A stretch of DNA of 54,727 nt, from positions 1-54,727 of the forward strand of contig JAFUQZ010000080.1 in assembly GCA_017472085.1 (NCBI GenBank), in the 5' to 3' direction. Source of the DNA: Akkermansia sp. Lineage in GTDB: Bacteria > Verrucomicrobiota > Verrucomicrobiia > Verrucomicrobiales > Akkermansiaceae. Of the stretch, positions 23,741 to 31,302 are shown piece by piece. The notes under the pieces were generated by a model. That model searched no databases. It saw only the letters and a program-made list of their open reading frames with translations, and was not told the DNA's origin. Position 1 is the stretch's first letter, and each line of letters begins with the position of its first letter. The position numbers and the translations under genes were made by a program.

Positions 23741-25606
23741 GTGAGTTATCAGGTCTTTGCCAGAAAATATCGCCCACGCACCTTCAAGGACGTGCTGGGG
23801 CAGGATCATGTGGTGCGCACGCTCTGCAACGCCATCGAGCAGAAGCGTCTGGCGCATGCCTACCTCTTTGTCGGCCCGCGCGGCACCGGCAAGACCTCCA
23901 CCGCCCGTATCTTCGCCAAGGCGCTCAACTGCAGCGGCGGCCCGAAGGTGGATTTCGACCCGGATGAGGATGTGTGCCAGGAGATTGCGGAGGGGCGCAG
24001 CCTGGATGTGCTGGAGATTGACGGTGCCTCCAACCGCGGTATCGACAACATCCGCGACCTGCGCGACAACGTGCAGTTCGCCCCCACCCGCGGGCAATAC
24101 CGCATTATCTATATAGACGAGGTTCACATGCTCACCAAGGAATCCTTCAACGCGCTGCTCAAGACGCTGGAGGAACCGCCCGCGCACGTGATGTTCATCT
24201 TTGCCACCACGGAGCCGCACAAGATACTGCCCACCATCCTGTCACGCTGCCAGCGTTTCGACCTGCGCCCGATTCCGGCAGACATCATTGCCCGCCACCT
24301 GGTCAATATCGGTGCCAATGAAGGCGTGGCCGTATCAGAAGCCGCCGCCTTTGCCATCGCCCGCGTGGCCGATGGCGGCATGCGCGATGCCCAGTCCATG
24401 CTCGACCAGCTGGTCTCTTTCTGCGGCAACCGCATTGAGGAAGAGGATGTGAACGACATCTTCGGTGTGACCAGCCGCGAGACCGTGGCCCGCGCCCTGG
24501 CCTATATCCTGGACCGCCAGTTGCCCAGCCTGCTGCACCTGGTGCATGAACAGGCTGAAACCGGACGCGACATGGGGCAACTGCTCTCCGAAATCATGGG
24601 CGCCGTGCGAGAGCTGCTCATCTCCAAGGTCGCACCCGAAGAAGCTTCCATCTCCCTGCCGGAACAATGGCGAGAGACGCTCGCCGCCCTCATCAACCGC
24701 ACCCCGGCCGATAAGATAGTGCGGCTCATGGAGGTGCTTTCCGGGGCAGAGGAACACATGCGCTGGAGTACCAACAAACGTCTCCACCTCGAAATGGGGC
24801 TCATCCAGGCCGTCCATTCCCTGGCAGAGGCCAATATCAGCGATATCATCCGCGCCCTCAACGGCGCACCGCTGCCGGATACCCCCATCGCCACCACTCC
24901 TCTGCCCGCCGCCCCGGCCATGCCCCAGCCCGCCGCTCCGGCAGCCGCCCCGATACCGGTCACGCCGCCTGCCCCGGAACCGCAGCCGGTGTCTCCCCCG
25001 CCCCCCATACCGGAGCCTGAGCCGATGCCGGAGCCTCCCCCCATGCCGCCGGGACTGGAGCCGATAGATGACGCGCCGCCCTTGTTCGGCGACCAGCCGC
25101 TGCCGCCGGAAGAACCGGCAGACACACCGCCCGCCGCCGGTCCGATGACACCGGAGATGTGGCAGGCTCTGGTGACAGAGCTGCAGAAGCGCGCCCCGCT
25201 CAAGGCCGGAATGATTGGCAATACACTCTTCACCGGCGATGAGGACGGACTGGTGACCATCGGCATCCACCCGGAGGACACGGACACGCGCGATGCTCTG
25301 CTGGAGGACGACCTGCGGCAGCTGATGGATGAGCTGGCACCCGCCATCTGCGGCCACGGCATCACCCTGCGCCTTGTCATGGACAGCAGCCTTCCCCCGC
25401 CCTTGGTGGAAGCCCCGCCGCCTCCCCCTCCCCTGACGGAACCCACCCCGCGCCCCAAGCCCCAGCCGAAACCGGCCCCCGCCCCGGCAGCTCCCGCCAA
25501 ACCGGAAGCCCCACCCTCCCTGCGACCCACGGATGAGGAGTTCTACCATGACCCGCTGATTGAGCTGGCGCTCAAGGAGTTCCACGCCTCCATCATCAAG
25601 CAGTAA
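23741..25606 (+). CDS. dnaX: DNA polymerase III subunit tau/gamma
   Basis: 621 residues from GTG 23741; the start MSYQVFARKYRP aligns with the standard DnaX N-terminus. AAA+ motifs are Walker A GPRGTGKTSTAR, IDEVHMLTKESFNALLKTLEEPP and the sensor region. The clamp-loader subunit acts at the replication fork. The usual four-Cys zinc module is altered: LNC and VCQEI keep the outer two Cys, but the middle pair is replaced by an acidic stretch (DFDPDEDV). Residues about 410-510 and 560-600 are Pro/Ala-rich linkers. No A-rich slippage site for a gamma product is visible. Confidence 0.93.
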   Translation: MSYQVFARKYRPRTFKDVLGQDHVVRTLCNAIEQKRLAHAYLFVGPRGTGKTSTARIFAKALNCSGGPKVDFDPDEDVCQEIAEGRSLDVLEIDGASNRGIDNIRDLRDNVQFAPTRGQYRIIYIDEVHMLTKESFNALLKTLEEPPAHVMFIFATTEPHKILPTILSRCQRFDLRPIPADIIARHLVNIGANEGVAVSEAAAFAIARVADGGMRDAQSMLDQLVSFCGNRIEEEDVNDIFGVTSRETVARALAYILDRQLPSLLHLVHEQAETGRDMGQLLSEIMGAVRELLISKVAPEEASISLPEQWRETLAALINRTPADKIVRLMEVLSGAEEHMRWSTNKRLHLEMGLIQAVHSLAEANISDIIRALNGAPLPDTPIATTPLPAAPAMPQPAAPAAAPIPVTPPAPEPQPVSPPPPIPEPEPMPEPPPMPPGLEPIDDAPPLFGDQPLPPEEPADTPPAAGPMTPEMWQALVTELQKRAPLKAGMIGNTLFTGDEDGLVTIGIHPEDTDTRDALLEDDLRQLMDELAPAICGHGITLRLVMDSSLPPPLVEAPPPPPPLTEPTPRPKPQPKPAPAPAAPAKPEAPPSLRPTDEEFYHDPLIELALKEFHASIIKQ

Positions 25607-25646
25607 TCTTTTTATTCATCATCAACCATACGAACAGACACCATCC

Positions 25647-25949
25647 ATGAACCTCCAGAAACTCATGAAGCAGGCCCAGGCCATGCAGGCCAACATGGCC
25701 AATGCTCAGGCCCGCCTGGCAGAAAAAGAATTCACCGCAGAAGCCGCCGGCGGCAAAATCAAGGTCACAGCCAACGGCACCGGCATGGTAACCGCCCTGA
25801 GCATTGACCCCGCCGTCGTTGACCCGGATGATGCGGAGTTCCTGCAGAGTCTCCTGCTCAAAGCCGTGCAGGACGCCCTCAACGGCTCCAAGGAAATGGC
25901 AGAAAAAGAGATGCGCAAGGTGACCGGCGGTCTCGGCTTCCCCATATAA
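25647..25949 (+). CDS. ybaB: YbaB/EbfC nucleoid-associated protein
   Basis: 100 residues. MNLQKLMKQAQAMQANMANAQARL begins the family helix, followed by the strand AAGGKIKVTANGTGMVTALSIDPAVVD and the helical tail ending GGLGFPI, matching YbaB/EbfC. These small dimers bind DNA non-specifically. The dnaX-ybaB order is a common bacterial pairing, often followed by recR, which is not here. ATG 25647 matches the family start. Confidence 0.92.
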   Translation: MNLQKLMKQAQAMQANMANAQARLAEKEFTAEAAGGKIKVTANGTGMVTALSIDPAVVDPDDAEFLQSLLLKAVQDALNGSKEMAEKEMRKVTGGLGFPI

Positions 25950-25959
25950 TCATCTTCCC

Positions 25960-26976
25960 ATGAAGCGCGGATTCCTCCAGTACCTGCCTTTCACCATCCT
26001 GCTGGGCGGCATTGCAGCGGCCGCCCCGGTGCAGGTGGGTATCCTCCCGGCTAAAATTGTGCCGGAGCAGGTGGCTACCCTGCCTCTGGAGCGCGGTATC
26101 GTGAGCGACCTGGCCACCCCCGGCGAACCCCGCAAACGCGGTGACGTGCTGGCCGTGCTCAATAAGGAGCAAATGGAGCAGGAACGCGAGGAAATGGAGC
26201 TCAAGCTCGCCCGCGACCGCATGAGCCGCAAGGATGAAATCCGCAAGCTGGAAGCCCAGAGGCGCAAAATCGTCTTCTACCTGAGACTCTCGAACAACGA
26301 ACGGCGCTACGCTCAAACCGCAGGAGGCGAGAACGACCTGCCGCCCACCGATGAAAGCCTGGCAGATATTGATGAGCGCATCGCTCTGCTGAAACGCGAG
26401 GTGGAGAGCATGGGGCGCATCCGCAACAATGAACTGACCCGCAAGCATGCCCGCAACACCCTGCGCATGCCCTTCGACGGTCGGGTGCAGTACCACTTCA
26501 CCCTGCCGGAAGACACGGCCGAACCGTTCGAATACAACGCCACCGGCTCCCTGCCCTTTGCCACCATCTGCGATGACTCTGCTTTCTATATCACCGTGAA
26601 CATTGGCCGAGCAGAGCTGACCCAGCTGCCGGAGCAGCAGTTTCAGGTGCTCATCAGCCTGCCGGAAGGTCGCGAGCTGCGCGGCGACTTCTCTCACCGA
26701 CGCGTGGAACAAGGCAATGGCGGCGATATGCTCGTCTACTTCTTCCGAATTCCGGAAAAAGACCACGACTGCGCATTCAGCATGCTGGGCAGCCACGCCC
26801 GTGCTCAGCTGATATTCAATGCCCCGGAGGGAACCATGCAACTCGACAAGGGTGAGCTGGCCCGGCATCCGATGGCCACAGAATGCCGGAATTGGGAAGA
26901 ATTGATACAGAAACTCTACCCTGAGTACCACCTGGTCCTCATCGGCGAGCACCAGATTCTCATCCGCCCCCGCTGA
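25960..26976 (+). CDS. HlyD/MacA-like periplasmic adaptor protein
   Basis: 338 residues. A signal peptide (MKRGFLQYLPFTILLGGIAAAAP) is followed by a biotinyl-lipoyl-like half (VATLPLERGIVSDL, GEPRKRGDVLAVL), a long charged coiled coil (about 65-165) and the second lipoyl half (NTLRMPFDGRVQYHF). The remainder is beta-rich. This is the layout of membrane fusion proteins that join an inner-membrane pump to an outer-membrane exit. The next two genes encode an ATPase and a permease, so the three probably form one MacAB-like exporter. No outer-membrane factor gene is adjacent. Confidence 0.82.
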   Translation: MKRGFLQYLPFTILLGGIAAAAPVQVGILPAKIVPEQVATLPLERGIVSDLATPGEPRKRGDVLAVLNKEQMEQEREEMELKLARDRMSRKDEIRKLEAQRRKIVFYLRLSNNERRYAQTAGGENDLPPTDESLADIDERIALLKREVESMGRIRNNELTRKHARNTLRMPFDGRVQYHFTLPEDTAEPFEYNATGSLPFATICDDSAFYITVNIGRAELTQLPEQQFQVLISLPEGRELRGDFSHRRVEQGNGGDMLVYFFRIPEKDHDCAFSMLGSHARAQLIFNAPEGTMQLDKGELARHPMATECRNWEELIQKLYPEYHLVLIGEHQILIRPR

Positions 26977-26978
26977 AA

Positions 26979-27611
26979 ATGAACCTCACCTGCCGCAACA
27001 TCTGCTTCTCTTATCTGCGAAACGCCCCTGTATTGCAGAATTTTTCCCACGTATTCCGACCGGGTGTCACTATCCTGAAAGGCTATTCCGGCTCCGGCAA
27101 AACCACCTTGCTCAAGCTGCTGGCCGGCTATCTGAAAGCACAGTCCGGAAGCATTGAGACACCCACCGGCAACAAGGTCACCGGCCGGCGATACCGCCGT
27201 CGGGACGTGGCCTACATGTTCCAGGGAATCAACCTGCTGCCGCTCATGAGCGTGGAGCGCAACCTGCGGCTCGCCGCAGAGATGGCCACCCTGCCCGGCA
27301 AGCTGTGGAAACCCCGCTGCGAGGCCCTCCTGCGCGATTTGGGGCTGGAGGAGCTGCGCCACCGCCGTGCCGACAAGCTCTCCGGCGGTCAGGCCCAGCG
27401 CGCCGCCCTGGCCCGCACGCTGATGAAGGATGCCCCCACCGTCCTGCTGGATGAACCCACCTCCGGCCTGGATGACAGCAATACCAACATCATCCGCAAG
27501 CTGATTCAGCAGGATACCGCCGAACGCATCTGCATCATCAGCACCCACGACAGCCGCCTCTTCGACCTGGCAGATGATCTCATTGATTTCGACACTCCTG
27601 TATCTTGCTAA
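26979..27611 (+). CDS. ABC transporter ATP-binding protein (LolD/MacB type)
   Basis: 210 residues with Walker A GYSGSGKTTLLKLLAG (about 35-50), a Q-loop in YMFQGINLLPLMSV, signature LSGGQAQRAALAR, Walker B TVLLDEPTSGLDD and the switch His in ISTHDSRLF. It is the shortest form typical of LolD/FtsE/MacB ATPases. It starts 3 bp after the adaptor stop, and its end overlaps the permease start by 38 bp. Confidence 0.9.
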   Translation: MNLTCRNICFSYLRNAPVLQNFSHVFRPGVTILKGYSGSGKTTLLKLLAGYLKAQSGSIETPTGNKVTGRRYRRRDVAYMFQGINLLPLMSVERNLRLAAEMATLPGKLWKPRCEALLRDLGLEELRHRRADKLSGGQAQRAALARTLMKDAPTVLLDEPTSGLDDSNTNIIRKLIQQDTAERICIISTHDSRLFDLADDLIDFDTPVSC

Positions 27612-28737
27612 GGATACACTGCACCGCTGGCTCTCGCGGCTGTCCAGCCCGCTGGCACGTGTGCTTGTGGTGTTCTTTCTGTCGCTCTGTGCCCTCTTTT
27701 TCCTGGGCACCTATGTCATCTCCGTCAACATGGTGCGCGACCGCATCATGGCCGAGGGGGGCGACATGGTGCATGCCATCGTCTCCCCCGAACACAACGG
27801 CAGCTTCCATGTGCCCGGGCAAGCCGACCTGAGCAACTGGCTGCAGGCTGATTCCTGGAACCTCCTGGTCGCCGGGAGCGCCCGCACGGCTGACCGCCGC
27901 TCTGTCACCATCTACACCACCGATTTTGCCCGCTACGGGCAACTGCTCCCCCTCATGGCACAGGGCGGATGCCCCACGCTGGTCTGCCCGGCGGAGGGAA
28001 ATGACAGCCTCCCGGAAGGGCTGACGGATATCACCACCGGCGGCCGCCACGGCAGCACCCACACCGTCTGCGTGCGCCATCTTCCTGCCGGGCACCCTCT
28101 GGCGCGCATGCTGCACCACGGCGGCCTGCTTCTCTCCCCGGAGGATGCGGCAGCTCTCCTGGGCGAGGAGCGCCTGCAACGGGCCACCCGCCAGCTGCTG
28201 CTGCAAGTGCATCGGCTGAACAGCGCGGATGATATCCGGCGCGTGGAGCACTACCTGCAGAACCTCATCCGGCTGGAGGGAGCACACGGCAGCGTGACCT
28301 CTGCCGTGCGCCTGCTGGAGCAGATGGACATCATCCTGAGCAACCAGATGCAGTGCCGCGCCGGATTCTGTCTGGGCATCGTCCTCATCGTCGGCATCCT
28401 GCTCACCTCACTGGCCGGTATGGAGTACCGCCAGAATGAATACATCTACACGCTCATGAAAAGCTTCGGCATCCACCCCATGCTGCTGGTGCTGAGCTTT
28501 CTCTGCGAAAATCTCCTGCTGGTGGTACTCTCCTTCGCCGCGGCCTTTGCCGTTTTCATGCACAGCCAGGACATCATCCTCACTCAATTCTTCAAACTGA
28601 GCGAATACCGCCTCAGCGCAGAGGAGATTATGCCGGAAATACGGCTCATCAGTGCGGCGCTGCTGCTCTGTGTTCTGGTATCTTCCCTGCCCATCGTCGT
28701 GGCGGCCAACCGCGAAATAGGACGCGTCCTCAAATAG
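27574..28737 (+). CDS. FtsX/MacB-type ABC transporter permease
   Basis: 387 residues with one N-terminal membrane helix (about 28-50, VLVVFFLSLCALFFLGTYVISV), a large periplasmic domain (about 55-255), and three C-terminal helices (around 265-285, 310-335, 355-380). This is the MacB/LolCE/FtsX topology of type VII ABC systems, which are mechanotransmission pumps rather than channels. The substrate is unknown. The ATG lies inside the ATPase gene, indicating translational coupling. Confidence 0.82.
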   Translation: MISLISTLLYLAKDTLHRWLSRLSSPLARVLVVFFLSLCALFFLGTYVISVNMVRDRIMAEGGDMVHAIVSPEHNGSFHVPGQADLSNWLQADSWNLLVAGSARTADRRSVTIYTTDFARYGQLLPLMAQGGCPTLVCPAEGNDSLPEGLTDITTGGRHGSTHTVCVRHLPAGHPLARMLHHGGLLLSPEDAAALLGEERLQRATRQLLLQVHRLNSADDIRRVEHYLQNLIRLEGAHGSVTSAVRLLEQMDIILSNQMQCRAGFCLGIVLIVGILLTSLAGMEYRQNEYIYTLMKSFGIHPMLLVLSFLCENLLLVVLSFAAAFAVFMHSQDIILTQFFKLSEYRLSAEEIMPEIRLISAALLLCVLVSSLPIVVAANREIGRVLK

Positions 28738-28786
28738 TGAAAGTTCCTTTCTCTGTCAGCTTTTTGTTGCAGATGTAATTTTAGCT

Positions 28787-28814
28787 TGAATCCCCGCGTT
28801 TTTGTGCTAGAAAT
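28787..28814 (+). promoter_or_regulatory. Promoter of the DUF6941-like gene
   Basis: TTGAAT (28787-28792), spacer 16, TAGAAA (28809-28814). The inverted repeat TGCTA-GAAA-TAGCA (28807-28820) spans the -10 box and could be an operator or a 5' stem. The leader of about 50 nt is AT-rich with no Shine-Dalgarno site. Confidence 0.55.
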
Positions 28815-28872
28815 AGCATATCTTTTCCCTTTACAGGGCTTTTATCACCTCATTCAACAATAATATAATACC

Positions 28873-29289
28873 ATGGATATCCAAGTTGCAGTCCTTTGCG
28901 ACTACGCCGCCGATTATCAGGGCAAGCTCTGCGTGCAGGGCGCCTTCGATACTCTCTTCGCCCGCCAGTTCCCCGTCATCCACCCCTCCTGCGCTCTGGC
29001 TCTCCGCCTCTGCATGACCCCCGAGGACGCCGGTGACCACAAGCTCGGTATCGCCATTGTGGACGAAGACGGCACCCCCCTCGATAAGGAGCGCATGCCC
29101 ATCGTTGGTGACCTCAAGGTGGCTCTTCCCGAAGGCGCTGCTTTCCTCACCCGCAACCTCATCATGAACTTCCAGGGCCTTCGCTTCGAGAAGACCGGCA
29201 ACTACAGCATCGACATCACCCTCGATGGCGAGCTCGTGCAGCGCACCCCCCTGCGTCTCGTCCAGGTTGCTCAGCCCGACCAGCAGTAA
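28873..29289 (+). CDS. DUF6941-like protein
   Basis: 138 residues, cytosolic, no signal peptide. The opening MDIQVAVLCDYAADYQGKLCVQGAFDTLFARQFP and the later VPAGAAFL-like strand pattern resemble the DUF6941 family seen across Verrucomicrobia and Planctomycetes, whose role is unknown. Codon use is strongly biased to C-ending codons and the gene has its own promoter and a strong terminator, which suggests high expression. Confidence 0.7.
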   Translation: MDIQVAVLCDYAADYQGKLCVQGAFDTLFARQFPVIHPSCALALRLCMTPEDAGDHKLGIAIVDEDGTPLDKERMPIVGDLKVALPEGAAFLTRNLIMNFQGLRFEKTGNYSIDITLDGELVQRTPLRLVQVAQPDQQ

Positions 29290-29308
29290 TTCTTTACTGA
29301 CAAGTTTC

Positions 29309-29348
29309 AAAAAAAATCCCTTTCACCCCATCGGTGGAAGGGATTTTT
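29309..29348. terminator. Bidirectional terminator between convergent genes
   Basis: A-rich left arm, stem AAAATCCCTT-CACC / GGTG-AAGGGATTTT and T-rich right arm. It can end the DUF6941-like gene (plus) and the Sel1 operon (minus). Confidence 0.85.
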
Positions 29349-29371
29349 ACTTTTCTGATACACGCCCCCGA

Positions 29372-29791
29372 CTACCGTCTGCGGCGGGCGAGATTCAGCA
29401 GGGCGGCATAGGCGCGATTCTCACCGCAGGCGGCGGCCTTGCGATACCAGTAGGCAGCTAATTCCGCACTGCGGGGAGCTCCCAATCCCTGCTCAAAACA
29501 GTCCCCCAGCTTCAGGGCCGCAGCCGCATGGCCACGACCGGCAGCAGCTTCCAGACAACTGACGCCCCCCGAAGGGTCGCGACGACACCCCAGCCCTTTC
29601 AGGTAGCACTTGCCCAGCCAATAAAGAGCATCCGTATCTCCCGCGCGGGCGGCCGCATCAAACCACTCCACCGCCTCCTCAAAATTGCGTCCCTCGCCGC
29701 GCCCGCGAATCAGCCTCTTCGCCAGCTGCATACACGCCGCCACATCACCTGCCGCCGCCCGTGCTCGCAAATCCGTCATCATGGCAGGCAT
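29372..29791 (-). CDS. Sel1-like repeat protein
   Basis: 139 residues made of about three Sel1 (TPR-like) repeats: GDTDALYWLGKCYLKGLGCRRD, GHAAAALKLGDCFEQGLGAPRS and a first, weaker copy near 10-45. Such repeats form helical solenoids for protein contacts. ATG 29791 overlaps the stop of the ABC-2 permease gene (TGATG), so it is its translationally coupled partner. Upstream in-frame starts lie inside the permease gene and are rejected. No signal peptide. Confidence 0.82.
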   Translation of the reverse strand: MPAMMTDLRARAAAGDVAACMQLAKRLIRGRGEGRNFEEAVEWFDAAARAGDTDALYWLGKCYLKGLGCRRDPSGGVSCLEAAAGRGHAAAALKLGDCFEQGLGAPRSAELAAYWYRKAAACGENRAYAALLNLARRRR

Positions 29792-30705
29792 CAGAATTCC
29801 TTGCGGCTGAAAATCCAGGTGGCCGTTGCCACATGCAGCAGCAGATACCCCAGCGCTATCATCGCCAGAGTGCCCAGCGCAGCCCAGGAAAGCGAAGCCC
29901 CGGCAGCCGCCGTATCTGCCACCGTAAACAGGCTGAAATCCGGCAGCAGCACGCTGCACACCGTCTCCACACCCCGCATGAAGGCCGATGTCCCCTGCCC
30001 CGATGACAACGAGACAAACAGAGAACTCTGGAACATCCCCACAAAATAACCGCCCAATCCGAAAATGATGCTCACGATACTGCCGCTCGTGCAGCAGGAA
30101 ATCAGCAGGGTGAATCCGGTCAGCACCACATACCCCAACAGGGAGGCCAGAATACCCCGCTGCAGGTTCCAGCTGTTGCCGGCCTCTGCCACCTGCTCCA
30201 GATAGGGGCGCATCTCCTCTGCCGTGTATCCGTGGGCGGTCAATGCCGCCGTCAATTCAGCGGAAACAGCCGCCCCGCGCACCTGCAGCAACAGACTCAT
30301 CAGTCCGTCCATCAGCCCCAGCATCAGCACCAGCAGAGCAACCACCCCCAGCGCCTTCCCCAGCAGGTAATCAAAACGCGGCACCGGCTTGCACAGAATC
30401 GTGTAGAGAATCCTGTCCTCCGTATCGCGGGGAATCAGCAGCGCTGTTGCCGCCACACAGAATATCACACCAAAGAGATGCATGCATCCCAGACAGACAT
30501 CCTTGAGGAACTGGAGCTGCGCCACGCCCTGGTACTCCATGCTGATGTTCTCCTGGTACGGCACAAACTGCAGCGCCAGAAACAGAACCGCCACCACCGC
30601 CGGCACCAGAAAAAGGCGCATCCGCACCAGCTGCGTCAGCGTCACCCCGGCCACAGCTGCCACCCGGGCAGGCATCCGCAACACACCTGTGAGCAAGCCG
30701 CCCAT
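29791..30705 (-). CDS. ABC-2-type permease subunit
   Basis: 304 residues with about six membrane helices: near 30-48, 68-90, 112-135, 185-210, 215-235 and 275-297. The spacing, the large loop after helix 3 and the RDTEDRILYTILCKPVPRFDYLLGKA segment (the coupling region that follows helix 2 in ABC-2 permeases) support the call. No ATPase gene is adjacent, so its motor must be encoded elsewhere. It lies between the RelE-like and Sel1 genes. Confidence 0.75.
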   Translation of the reverse strand: MGGLLTGVLRMPARVAAVAGVTLTQLVRMRLFLVPAVVAVLFLALQFVPYQENISMEYQGVAQLQFLKDVCLGCMHLFGVIFCVAATALLIPRDTEDRILYTILCKPVPRFDYLLGKALGVVALLVLMLGLMDGLMSLLLQVRGAAVSAELTAALTAHGYTAEEMRPYLEQVAEAGNSWNLQRGILASLLGYVVLTGFTLLISCCTSGSIVSIIFGLGGYFVGMFQSSLFVSLSSGQGTSAFMRGVETVCSVLLPDFSLFTVADTAAAGASLSWAALGTLAMIALGYLLLHVATATWIFSRKEF

Positions 30706-30736
30706 GTGACTCCCCCCTCCGCGGGTGTTTCAAGAC

Positions 30737-31108
30737 TTACTTGCGGGCAGCGTGCTCACCATCGTCAATCAGCTGCCAGAACGAGCGGGAATTACCCAGC
30801 GACACGTCCTCAGAATCCCCACCCATACCGGAACGGAAGAGGAAATCCTTCAGCGAGTCTGCATGCAGCACACGCTGCACCACCACCGTCTCCTCGTTCT
30901 CCACCGTAAAATAAATGCGGTAATCCTGGGAACGGAAGCGGTAAATACGGCGGCCATTGCGCTCCACCACGCCAAAACGGGAATCCGACGGATTATCCTT
31001 CAGACAATCCGCATCCACCTGAAAGCCGTTGAACAACTGCAGCAACTCCAGGGCAGGAATGGCAGAAACCTCTGCCGCACTGATTTCATTAAAAGCGATC
31101 TGATGCAC
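30737..31108 (-). CDS. RelE/ParE-like toxin-domain protein
   Basis: 123 residues from GTG 31108. The core FGVVERNGRRIYRFRSQDYRIYFTVENEETVVVQRVLHADSLKDFL matches the RelE/ParE fold strands, in which Arg and Tyr residues near the YRIYF strand are functionally important. A C-terminal tail of about 35 residues is extra. No antitoxin gene flanks it, so a housekeeping role is as likely as a toxin. The start was chosen because a promoter (TTGCTA, 17, TATAGT) ends 6 bp upstream; ATG 31162 would lie above this promoter. Confidence 0.6.
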   Translation of the reverse strand: MHQIAFNEISAAEVSAIPALELLQLFNGFQVDADCLKDNPSDSRFGVVERNGRRIYRFRSQDYRIYFTVENEETVVVQRVLHADSLKDFLFRSGMGGDSEDVSLGNSRSFWQLIDDGEHAARK

Positions 31109-31114
31109 GGGTTG

Positions 31115-31143
31115 ACTATACTTTAACCCACTCCTTTTAGCAA
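31115..31143 (-). promoter_or_regulatory. Promoter of the RelE-like/ABC-2/Sel1 operon
   Basis: Minus strand TTGCTA (31143-31138), spacer 17, TATAGT (31120-31115), then 6 bp to GTG 31108, a leaderless arrangement. Confidence 0.6.
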
Positions 31144-31302
31144 GCAAAATGTGTGTCCTCATCGCGGCCCTTCCGGCGCGTTCATGCACTCACGCACCTG
31201 CGGTTTTACAGACAGCGGAAACATACGCAGAACAGCCATCAGAAAAATCCCCGGCGGCAATGAAGCGACCGGGGATTGTACTCTTGCTATGAAAGGATGC
31301 TA

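Noticed and set aside
24900..25100. Programmed frameshift in dnaX for a gamma product
   Set aside because: No A AAA AAG-type slippery heptamer is present; the region is a Pro-rich linker.
30737..31189. Toxin-antitoxin pair around the RelE-like gene
   Set aside because: Neither side has a small antitoxin-like gene; the next gene is a permease.
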